Below are positions 1 through 5,214 of a stretch of 5,440 nucleotides of DNA, one piece after another. The position numbers were made by a program, and so were the translations under genes. The notes below the pieces were generated by a model. It saw only the letters and a list, made by a program, of their open reading frames with translations, did no database searches and had not been told where the DNA came from. The DNA lies in NCBI GenBank assembly GCA_944326175.1, contig CALVCY010000062.1, forward strand, positions 1 to 5,440, read 5' to 3'. Position 1 is the stretch's first letter; each line of letters begins with the position of its first letter. The DNA comes from an uncultured Erysipelotrichaceae bacterium (lineage in GTDB: Bacteria > Bacillota_I > Bacilli_A > Erysipelotrichales > Erysipelotrichaceae).

Positions 1-126
1 TTCAACCAAGGCTTGAAAGATGCCGGTTTCCATGTGGAAACCGGGATCTTTCAAACCCATATGCAGGTATCACTGGTCAATGATGGACCAGTGACCATCA
101 TCATCGAATCACGAAAGGAAAACTAA
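1..126 (+). CDS. dtd: D-aminoacyl-tRNA deacylase, C-terminal part (5' end outside window)
   Basis: Frame 1 is open from the window edge to TAA at 124-126 and gives the last 41 residues of a protein. They carry the DTD family C-terminal signature: [21 protein letters not shown], read in two pieces as an METG-like strand ([10 protein letters not shown]) followed by SLVNDGPVT. The NxGPVT motif is the Gly-cisPro element that in this family lines the chiral-proofreading pocket. The enzyme hydrolyses the ester bond of D-aminoacyl-tRNAs (and Gly mischarged on tRNA-Ala) in the cytoplasm, so it is a translation quality-control enzyme. The tail ESRKEN after the motif is of ordinary length. The N-terminal SQxT motif cannot be seen because the start lies off the window. 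Only 2 bases separate its stop from the folD start, and the folD ribosome binding site lies inside its last codons, so the two genes are very likely co-transcribed. Confidence 0.93.
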   Translation, partial: FNQGLKDAGFHVETGIFQTHMQVSLVNDGPVTIIIESRKEN

Positions 127-128
127 AT

Positions 129-983
129 ATGGCACGTATCATTTATGGATCGGAATTATCCGTCAAACTTAAATCTGATATGACACAACAAGTAAAGCAG
201 TATACCCAAACGCATCGTCAACCCAAATTGGCGGTCGTATTGGTCGGGGATGATCCAGCCAGTATGAGTTATGTCAAAGGCAAGGAAAAAGCGTGTGATG
301 CCATTGGGATGGCATCCAAGACGTATCATTTGGATGGTTCGACCACTTTAGATACGTTGTTGACATTGATCGATGGTTTGAACCATGATCATACCGTTGA
401 TGGCATATTGGTACAATTGCCATTGCCAAGTCATCTGGATGAACAATTGGTACTTTCTAAGATCGATCCGAGTAAGGACGTCGATGGTTTGACCCCGATT
501 TCCATGGGACACTTCTTTGCCAATCAGCCAGGATTCAAACCGTGTACCCCATTAGGGATCATGGCGTTGCTCCAGGAAGCCGATGTTACCATCGAAGGCA
601 AACATGCCGTTGTCGTAGGCCGCAGTCAGTTAGTGGGCAATCCCATTGCCCAACTGCTATTACGCGCCAACGCAACGGTGACCATGTGTCATTCTAGAAC
701 GGTGGATCTAGAAGAAGTTACCAAAACAGCTGATATTTTGATCGTCGCGATCGGTAAACCCCGTTATATTGGTGCCAACCATGTCAAGGACGGGGCAATC
801 GTGATCGATGTCGGAGTCAATCGTGTGGATGGTAAACTATGCGGTGACGTGGATTTTGACATGGTCGAACCAAAGGCATCGGTGATTACGCCAGTTCCTA
901 AAGGTGTCGGTCCAATGACCATTACGATGCTACTTAGCAATACATTACAGGCATATCGCCAACATGAGGGAATCGAAGCATGA
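129..983 (+). CDS. folD: Bifunctional methylenetetrahydrofolate dehydrogenase/methenyltetrahydrofolate cyclohydrolase
   Basis: Complete 284-residue protein, the normal length for FolD. It interconverts 5,10-methylene-, 5,10-methenyl- and 10-formyl-tetrahydrofolate with NADP, supplying one-carbon units for purines, formyl-Met-tRNA and thymidylate in the cytoplasm. The N-terminal catalytic domain shows VGDDPASMSYVKGKEKA (residues 39-55), with the family Tyr48 and catalytic Lys52; GILVQLPLP (92-100), with Gln96; and the KDVDGL loop (116-121), with Asp119. The Rossmann domain shows VVVGRSQLVGNP (161-172), IVAIGKP (205-211) and the C-terminal signature ITPVPKGVGPMT (253-264). That last motif usually reads PVPGGVGPMT, so Lys258 replaces a common glycine; the rest is intact and I expect an active enzyme. 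The ATG at 129 is chosen because AAAGGA at 114-119 sits 9 bases upstream and residue 2 onward matches the family start. It overlaps the next gene by ATGA. Confidence 0.97.
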   Translation: MARIIYGSELSVKLKSDMTQQVKQYTQTHRQPKLAVVLVGDDPASMSYVKGKEKACDAIGMASKTYHLDGSTTLDTLLTLIDGLNHDHTVDGILVQLPLPSHLDEQLVLSKIDPSKDVDGLTPISMGHFFANQPGFKPCTPLGIMALLQEADVTIEGKHAVVVGRSQLVGNPIAQLLLRANATVTMCHSRTVDLEEVTKTADILIVAIGKPRYIGANHVKDGAIVIDVGVNRVDGKLCGDVDFDMVEPKASVITPVPKGVGPMTITMLLSNTLQAYRQHEGIEA

Positions 984-1180
984 TCCAAGATTATGATCTA
1001 AACGATGTGGTGGAAATGAAAAAACCACATCCTTGTCACAAAAGCAAGACATGGCATATCATCCGTATGGGTGCCGATATCAAGATCAAATGTGATGGAT
1101 GCGGTGCTGTGGTGATGATGCCACGTCATGAATTTGAGCGAAAAGCCAAACGATTGGTTGAAAAGGCAAACACAGAATAA
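980..1180 (+). CDS. DUF951 family small CxxC protein
   Basis: A 66-residue protein of the DUF951 family, a short conserved Bacillota protein of unknown function. Visible family features are YDLNDVVEMKKPHPC (residues 5-19), WHIIRMGADIKIKC (25-38) and CDGCGAVVMMPRHEFE (38-53). Cys19, Cys38 and Cys41, with His17 or His20 nearby, look like a small metal site, probably zinc, in a mostly beta fold; this is inference from the residues. The C-terminus is a short basic helix. The ATG at 980 overlaps the folD stop as ATGA, and GAGGG at 966-970 inside folD lies 9 bases upstream, so it is probably translationally coupled to folD. In other Bacillota this gene commonly lies near ychF or other translation-related genes; ychF is not present here. 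The short length, operon position and motif match make it a real gene, but its role is not known. Confidence 0.9.
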   Translation: MIQDYDLNDVVEMKKPHPCHKSKTWHIIRMGADIKIKCDGCGAVVMMPRHEFERKAKRLVEKANTE

Positions 1181-1248
1181 AGCTTTGTGTTGTGGGTGCA
1201 GGCTCACATCTAAATACGAGACTATAAGAGTGGGCGGATAATCCTGTT

Positions 1249-1272
1249 ATGGACTATGCGTCCGTTTTATTT
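1249..1272 (+). terminator. Possible weak intrinsic terminator of the dtd-folD-DUF951 operon
   Basis: ATGGAC (1249-1254) can pair with GTCCGT (1260-1265) over a 5-base loop TATGC; one of the six pairs is a T-G wobble. The stem runs into TTTTATTT (1265-1272, sharing its first T). It is the only hairpin with a T-rich tail between DUF951 and the pseudogene. The stem is short, so the call is tentative. Confidence 0.3.
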
Positions 1273-1294
1273 GTCAGCAAGGGAATTATTTGGT

Positions 1295-1536
1295 TTATAA
1301 ATCTACGATCTTGCCACCTATTTCGTTCATTTGCGCAATTGATTTAAGTAGACGTTTTTGATTTTCGGGCGAGTAGAAAGGATCGATAGAAATTTCAAAA
1401 GGAATGCGATGTTCCTTTGCAATTTTGTTCAAATAGATATTGAGAGTGCATCATTCAGAGATAATCCAAGCTGTTCAAGGATAAGTGTCACTTCTTTAAT
1501 CGTTCGTTCGTCGATTTCCACATTGATGTATGCTAT
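1295..1536 (-). pseudogene. Decayed RelB/DinJ-family antitoxin (frameshifted, start codon lost)
   Basis: Read on the minus strand, 1536 down to 1441 encodes AYINVEIDERTIKEV followed by LEQLGLSLNDALS, and 1438 down to 1295 encodes IYLNKIAKEHRIPFEI, FYSPENQKRLLKSI and a TAA stop. Joined, they match the RelB/DinJ antitoxin pattern: a ribbon-helix-helix strand (NVxIDE), helix GLxLxDAxxIxLxKIAxE, the IPF motif, then the toxin-binding tail. The two parts are in different frames because of two extra bases (AT, 1439-1440, in an ATAT run); without the shift the first frame stops at TGA soon after. The codon where the initiator Met is expected (1534-1536) reads ATA, and no in-frame ATG exists upstream before the stop at 1660-1662. 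Downstream on the same strand there is no RelE/YafQ toxin, only about 110 bases to DUF951. I infer a dead, orphan remnant; a sequencing error or recoding could explain the shift alone but not the missing ATG. Confidence 0.8.
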
Positions 1537-1639
1537 AACGTTGACTCTTTCTATTGCATACCAAAATTTTAGAACGCTTTTATCGACAGATTGTTGTAGA
1601 GTAGCATAATACGCGTTAATGCTCGTTAATTCTTGGTCC

Positions 1640-1685
1640 GTACCATTTGATGTATCTCTCTAATGGTACAAATTTATATTTGTAC
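1640..1685. repeat. Two overlapping inverted repeats sharing one arm
   Basis: GTACCATT (1640-1647) is the perfect reverse complement of AATGGTAC (1662-1669), with a 14-base spacer. GTACAAAT (1666-1673) is the perfect reverse complement of ATTTGTAC (1678-1685), with a 4-base spacer TTAT. The two share GTAC at 1666-1669, so as RNA the hairpins exclude one another; as DNA they form a tandem of dyads. There is no T-run directly after, so this is not a plain terminator. It lies about 115 bases upstream of the ATPase promoter and could be an operator for it or for the lost minus-strand antitoxin operon. The function is inference. Confidence 0.55.
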
Positions 1686-1800
1686 TTTAATGCCGATCCA
1701 AATTTCATAGCAGAAATAACGACATTTTATATATTTTTTCGCAATTAGATTATGTTTTGTGAGATTTTTTCTCATATTTAGCTGTATAAATCAGATATTC

Positions 1801-1809
1801 TGCTAATAT
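1801..1809 (+). promoter_or_regulatory. Extended -10 promoter for the ATPase/RloB operon
   Basis: TGCTAATAT gives a TGn extension followed by TAATAT, four of six with the sigma-A -10 consensus. No convincing -35 box is seen at the usual distance, which is tolerated with an extended -10. Transcription would start near 1816, leaving a leader of about 44 bases before the ATG at 1860. The surrounding DNA is very A+T-rich, so chance matches are possible. Confidence 0.45.
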
Positions 1810-1846
1810 AGTGGTGATATTGATTGTTGAGAAAGACGATAAAAAT

Positions 1847-1850
1847 GGAG
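1847..1850 (+). promoter_or_regulatory. Ribosome binding site that fixes the ATPase start
   Basis: GGAG at 1847-1850 lies 9 bases before ATG 1860 but only 3 bases before the in-frame GTG at 1854. The spacing favours ATG 1860, giving a 412-residue protein rather than 414. Confidence 0.65.
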
Positions 1851-1859
1851 TGAGTGAAT

Positions 1860-3098
1860 ATGTTATCTCAATTCAGCGTTAAAAATTTCAAGAGTGTAAA
1901 AGACGAAATGACGTTTGATTTGGAAGCGACTTCAATTTCAGAACACGTGGATCATCTGATTGAAGGTATTGATTGCGAAAAATTATTACCTATATCTGTT
2001 ATTTATGGACCAAATGGCGGCGGGAAAAGTAATCTTTTGGAAGCACTACGTTGCTTGGTTTACAAAATTGTCGTTCCGATTAAGGCGACTACAGATAGCT
2101 TTATTGGAAATTCTTTAAAACATAGTTCTATTGTTCCGTTTAAATTAGATCCATTATCCGTTGATGAACCAACTGAGTTTGAACTGTTTATCACATCAAA
2201 TAATGCCGAATATCGATACCGTTTGCATGTACACAATGAACAAATCATCTATGAACGTCTTGACCGTCTGAAATATGATACAGGTCGAAAGTCCAATTTA
2301 TTTATACGTAATGGTGAAAGTACGATTCTTAAAAATGAATTTAGCACCTTAAAGATAAGTTCGAATTTGTCCACTTCGTTGCCACTTCTTGCTTATTTGG
2401 GAATTACGTATTTGAATAATCCAATTGTTAAGGATTTGTTGGAGTGGTTTATAAACGGTATTGACTTTCTGAACTACGGAAATCCATACCAAGAAATTCG
2501 ATTCGCAATTTCCGAATCGCCTCAGATTAAAGATTTAAGTCTGAAAATGATTCAAGAAATGAACTTGGATATTGTAGATTTCCGTGTACAAGAAATGGAT
2601 CATAACCAAATCGAGATTTATACGAAACACGTTGTCGATAATTATGAAACAGAGTTAAGTCTCGTTGAGGAATCGAGTGGTACTCGGAAACTTTTCTCTT
2701 TATTGCCCTATATTGCACGCGGGTTAATTGAGGGCAGAGTGCTAGTCATAGATGAATTAGATGCTAAAATCCATCCGACACTATTGCGTTATATTATCGA
2801 GTTATTTACGAATTTGAAGGTAAATCAACACGGCGCGCAGTTGATTTTTACCTCGCATGACATGTCGACAATGAATAGTGATGTGTTTCGTAGAGATGAA
2901 ATATGGTTCGTTGCGAAAGGAAGACAGGAAAACTCGAAATTATATTCGTTGGTTGAATTCAAAAATAAGAATGGTCAAACCATTCGTAAAGATGCTCGAT
3001 ACGACAAACAATATTTGGAAGGTAAATATGGAGCTGATCCATACTTAAAACGAATCATCGATTGGGAGAAAATCAATGGTCAAAAAACCGAGAACTGA
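1860..3098 (+). CDS. AAA15-family (OLD/RloA-like) ATPase, probable defence ATPase
   Basis: A 412-residue ABC-like ATPase of the AAA15/AAA21 group. It opens with the typical strand FSVKNFKSVKDEMTFDL (residues 5-21). Walker A is YGPNGGGKSNLLEAL (49-63). A signature-like ESSGTRKLFSLLP lies at 271-283, Walker B plus D-loop is VLVIDELDAKIHP (294-306, with Asp298 and catalytic-type Glu299), the switch histidine is in FTSHD (330-334) and the domain ends RDEIWFV (345-351). The tail YLEGKYGADPYL (385-396) is also typical of this family. Residues about 65-270 form the insert between the two ATPase lobes. No nuclease or Toprim domain is fused to it. There is no signal peptide or membrane segment, so it is cytoplasmic. 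The RloB-family gene overlaps its 3' end by 23 bases, the RloA/RloB pairing known from restriction islands and related to AbiL-type abortive infection. ATP binding is well supported; a role as phage sensor controlling RloB is inferred. Codon use and A+T content differ from the flanking genes, suggesting transfer. Confidence 0.9.
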   Translation: MLSQFSVKNFKSVKDEMTFDLEATSISEHVDHLIEGIDCEKLLPISVIYGPNGGGKSNLLEALRCLVYKIVVPIKATTDSFIGNSLKHSSIVPFKLDPLSVDEPTEFELFITSNNAEYRYRLHVHNEQIIYERLDRLKYDTGRKSNLFIRNGESTILKNEFSTLKISSNLSTSLPLLAYLGITYLNNPIVKDLLEWFINGIDFLNYGNPYQEIRFAISESPQIKDLSLKMIQEMNLDIVDFRVQEMDHNQIEIYTKHVVDNYETELSLVEESSGTRKLFSLLPYIARGLIEGRVLVIDELDAKIHPTLLRYIIELFTNLKVNQHGAQLIFTSHDMSTMNSDVFRRDEIWFVAKGRQENSKLYSLVEFKNKNGQTIRKDARYDKQYLEGKYGADPYLKRIIDWEKINGQKTEN

Positions 3099-3774
3099 AA
3101 TTTGGAAAAGGAATCGTCGTATAGAATATCTCGAGCAGAAAGCATTTCGCTATTACATTTTTTGTGAAGGTCAAAAAACGGAACCGCTCTATTTTGATGG
3201 TTTCAAAAGATATATTGAAAGTAATCCAATCTATAAAGACATGGTACTTGTACGAATAGAGCCATGCCAAGCGGAAACGATGCGCGTGATCGAAAAGGCG
3301 GAGCAATATATAAAAGACAATCAGATCGTTTCGGGTCAAGTGTGGTGCGTTTATGATAAGGACAGTTTCCCTTCACGTGACTTTAATGGTGTCATCGATC
3401 GCGTCAATCTGTTAAATCGCAAAAATGAAAATGTGAAATATTATGCGGCATGGAGCAACGAGTGCATTGAAATATGGTTTATACTTCATTTTCAGTTTTA
3501 CATTTCCAACAATCATAGAAGTCAATATATCGATTTTTTGAACAATCGATTTGCTGCATTTGGTTTAGGTAAATACGAAAAGAACCGTGAGGATATTTTC
3601 GATATATTAATGAACAAGGGCTCGCCCAAAAAAGCAATTCGATTTGCAAAGCGCATTATCGATGAGGCAAGTGGGAAATCACCAGCAGACATTGCTCCGG
3701 GGACCAAGGTATATGAATTGGTCGAAGAATTAGCTAAGTACTTGCCAGAAGAAATCCAGCATCATTTTCGATGA
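3076..3774 (+). CDS. RloB-family protein (Toprim-like putative nuclease effector)
   Basis: A 232-residue protein matching the RloB family. Diagnostic pieces are YIFCEGQKTEPLYFDGFK (residues 27-44, with Glu31), WCVYDKDSF (90-98, with Asp94 and Asp96), SNECIEIWFILHF (127-139) and PGTKVYELVEEL (208-219). The early glutamate after a hydrophobic strand and the later DxD are the arrangement of a Toprim-type metal site, so a nuclease activity is plausible, although none is demonstrated for this protein. The N-terminus is basic (KK, KRNRR). The ATG at 3076 is preceded by GGGAG at 3064-3068 with a 7-base spacer, inside the ATPase gene; the 23-base overlap implies tight coupling and a fixed ratio of the two products. 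By analogy with PARIS and OLD-type systems, the ATPase may hold or trigger it. The reading frame is intact with no missing motif. The last codons form the left arm of the operon's terminator. Confidence 0.87.
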   Translation: MVKKPRTEIWKRNRRIEYLEQKAFRYYIFCEGQKTEPLYFDGFKRYIESNPIYKDMVLVRIEPCQAETMRVIEKAEQYIKDNQIVSGQVWCVYDKDSFPSRDFNGVIDRVNLLNRKNENVKYYAAWSNECIEIWFILHFQFYISNNHRSQYIDFLNNRFAAFGLGKYEKNREDIFDILMNKGSPKKAIRFAKRIIDEASGKSPADIAPGTKVYELVEELAKYLPEEIQHHFR

Positions 3775-3790
3775 ATGATGCTGGATTTTT
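3752..3790 (+). terminator. Strong intrinsic terminator overlapping the end of the RloB gene
   Basis: Bases 3752-3766 and 3774-3788 form a perfect 15-base-pair stem (AAATCCAGCATCATT with its reverse complement) around a 7-base loop, and the plus strand continues as T's to 3790. The left arm encodes the final residues of the RloB protein (around IQHH) and the stop codon ends at the first base of the right arm. On the minus strand the stem is followed by ATTTCTTC, so it may also stop transcription from the convergent YitT gene. Confidence 0.85.
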
Positions 3791-3822
3791 GCGTATGTGA
3801 TGTGTGAATTGAACTGAGCAAT

Positions 3823-4686
3823 TTATAATTTACCTTTATCTGTTAAAGATAGCTTGAATCCTTCACCATAGACCTGATTGGCATCGGTGGCAATCACAAA
3901 CGAATGTTTGTCGAAATGATCGATGATTTCCAACAAATCACTGTATTCCCGTCGATCGATGACCACTAAGATCATTTGTTTGGGATCCCCTTTGTATCCG
4001 CCATACGCCGGTACGATGGTCACACCACGTTCCAGGCGATCCTGGATGGTGGAAGAGATCGACTGCCATTGTTCAGAAATGATCTGAACCATCATGCTGT
4101 GGCTGCTGCCCAATGAGGTTTCGATGCGTTCGACCATGAATGCGGATAAAAAGATACTGATCAAACCAGTCAACATGCTTTCCATGGGATAATTCAATAA
4201 TCCTAAGGCAACGGTAGCACCATCGAATAATAAGATGAATTTACTGGTTTCGATCCCAGTCAACTGATTCATGATCAACGGTGGGATATCCATCCCACCG
4301 GTAGAAGCACCGATACGAATGACCATACCGACACCAACGCCCATCAATAAGCCGACATAGATGCTGGCTAATAACGGTGGGATGTCCAATTGGATGGGAA
4401 ACTGAGATAAGATGGTCACAAATAAGGGGTAGAGAATGGAGGAGATCAATGTCTTGGCGGCAAAGGATTTGCCTAAGATAAAATAGCCTAGGATAAATAA
4501 AAGGATGACCAAACCATTGTTGATCATGGTCTCACTGATCGGTAAAAAGGGTTTAAGGGCGATGGCTAGACCCGCTACACCACCGGTGAGGATATCAAAG
4601 GGAATGACGAAGTAAGTTGCAGCAATGGCAACGAGCAAGTTGCCGATACATAAGATCAAAAGATCTCGAATCCAATTACGTGACAT
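3823..4686 (-). CDS. YitT-family integral membrane protein (DUF161 + DUF2179)
   Basis: A 287-residue protein with the two-part YitT layout. Residues 1-185 form the membrane domain, about five or six hydrophobic segments (around 8-30, 34-50, 57-75, 80-96, 106-126 and 150-185). It includes the family motifs VIPFDILTGGVAGLA (27-41) and GVGVGMVIRIGASTGGMDI (116-134). Residues about 195-280 are the cytosolic DUF2179 domain: RGVTIVPAYGGYKGD (220-234), MILVVIDRREYSDL (238-251) and FVIATDANQVYGEGF (263-277). The protein sits in the cell membrane; paralogues of this family are common in Bacillota and their substrate is unknown, so I do not assign one. The ATG at 4686 gives the usual N-terminus, but no Shine-Dalgarno sequence precedes it; see the extended -10 upstream. 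It runs convergently toward the RloB gene, sharing the terminator region, and divergently from the VanZ-like gene. Codon use is host-like (many ATC codons), so it is not part of the A+T-rich block. Confidence 0.92.
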   Translation of the reverse strand: MSRNWIRDLLILCIGNLLVAIAATYFVIPFDILTGGVAGLAIALKPFLPISETMINNGLVILLFILGYFILGKSFAAKTLISSILYPLFVTILSQFPIQLDIPPLLASIYVGLLMGVGVGMVIRIGASTGGMDIPPLIMNQLTGIETSKFILLFDGATVALGLLNYPMESMLTGLISIFLSAFMVERIETSLGSSHSMMVQIISEQWQSISSTIQDRLERGVTIVPAYGGYKGDPKQMILVVIDRREYSDLLEIIDHFDKHSFVIATDANQVYGEGFKLSLTDKGKL

Positions 4687-4692
4687 GCATCT

Positions 4693-4701
4693 ATTCTATC
4701 A
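4693..4701 (-). promoter_or_regulatory. Extended -10 promoter of the YitT-family gene, implying a leaderless transcript
   Basis: On the minus strand the sequence reads TGATAGAAT: a TGn extension plus TAGAAT, five of six with the -10 consensus. CTGCCA, four of six with TTGACA, lies 19 bases further upstream. Only six bases separate the -10 box from the ATG, so the expected start point is the A of the initiation codon, which fits the absence of a ribosome binding site. Confidence 0.45.
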
Positions 4702-4779
4702 TCGGATGGTCAAACTATGGCAGATGGTGATAGATCGCTTTTGGTTTAACCATATCTATTCTGTGATACACTGAGTGGC

Positions 4780-5214
4780 ATGAAAATCAGATACTGGATC
4801 CCCACCATCATTGTATTGATATTCATCTGGGGCAATTCGATGCTCAATGGTTCGATCAGTGAAATGATCTCTTCCTTTATCCAATATCTTTTAACAGGAC
4901 AGGATATGGAGATGGTGATCCTCAGTGGTTCCGATAAACTGTTACGCAAGATCGCTCATTTCAGTGAATATTTCTTATTGGCGTTATGTGTCTATTATGG
5001 CTGTTATAAAAACAGAATCGCTGGTCAAACCATGCGATTCTGTATGATCTTGTTTTTATTGGTCGCACCATGTGATGAATGGATCCAATCTTTTACGGAT
5101 GGACGCAATGCATCCTTTTTTGATGTTTTATTGGATTGGAGTGGTTATACCATCGGTTGGCTGATCAATCTTCTTTTGATCAAACGGTGGTTAAAACCCA
5201 TTGACACCGATTGA
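4780..5214 (+). CDS. VanZ-like small membrane protein
   Basis: A 144-residue protein with the VanZ-like family pattern. An N-terminal membrane segment (residues about 6-20) is followed by an extracytoplasmic-type loop. Then comes the first conserved block LRKIAHFSEYFLLALCVYYG (55-74), a third segment (about 85-97), the second block DEWIQSFTDGRNASFFDVLLD (99-119, read as DEWIQSF then DGRNASFFDVLLD), and a last segment (about 120-137) ending in a basic tail. VanZ itself gives low-level teicoplanin resistance by an unknown mechanism; most family members have no known function, so no resistance should be assumed. The ATG at 4780 gives the expected N-terminus (MKIRYWIP). No convincing ribosome binding site or promoter precedes it: GAGTGG at 4773-4778 is too close. 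It is divergent from the YitT gene over a 93-base gap, and its TGA directly abuts the stop of the next minus-strand gene. Confidence 0.85.
   Translation: MKIRYWIPTIIVLIFIWGNSMLNGSISEMISSFIQYLLTGQDMEMVILSGSDKLLRKIAHFSEYFLLALCVYYGCYKNRIAGQTMRFCMILFLLVAPCDEWIQSFTDGRNASFFDVLLDWSGYTIGWLINLLLIKRWLKPIDTD

Larger units (their letters stand above)
1537..1853. other. A+T-rich intergenic stretch with remnant reading frames
   Basis: There is no gene I can support between the antitoxin remnant and the ATPase gene. On the minus strand the antitoxin frame stays open without an ATG up to 1659 and has a protein-like look (for example QELTSINAYYATLQQSVDKS). A second minus-strand frame, 1708-1616, starts with ATG and gives 30 residues beginning MKFGSALKYKYKFVPLERYI before TAA, without a good ribosome binding site. 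The two may be pieces of one eroded gene; I do not recognise the family. The plus strand holds the inverted repeats and the promoter listed separately. Confidence 0.35.

Noticed and set aside
764..988. Minus-strand open frame opposite the end of folD
   Set aside because: Shadow of a strongly conserved FolD segment; no family features of its own.
1169..1191. Weak stem AACACAGA/TTTGTGTT at the end of DUF951 as a terminator
   Set aside because: Contains a wobble pair, is A+T-rich and is followed by GTGGG rather than T's.
998..1207. Minus-strand open frame opposite DUF951
   Set aside because: Antisense shadow; His-rich product results from the reverse complement of the DUF951 codons.
1358..1609. 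Plus-strand open frame of 83 codons
   Set aside because: It lies antisense to the recognisable antitoxin remnant, has a low-complexity Ser/Thr/Ile composition, no ribosome binding site and no family resemblance.
1181..1853. CRISPR array, tRNA, riboswitch or insertion sequence in the long intergenic region
   Set aside because: No regularly spaced repeats, cloverleaf, conserved riboswitch core or transposase fragments could be found on either strand by reading.
1854..1859. GTG at 1854 as the ATPase start codon
   Set aside because: Only 3 bases from GGAG; ATG 1860 has a 9-base spacing and gives the usual family N-terminus.
3073..3339. Minus-strand open frame opposite the RloB gene start
   Set aside because: The plus strand carries clear RloB motifs across the same bases; the antisense product has no recognisable pattern.
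4780..5214. Calling the VanZ-like gene a teicoplanin resistance gene
   Set aside because: Only the family pattern is shared, there is no van cluster around it, and most VanZ-like proteins have no shown role in resistance.
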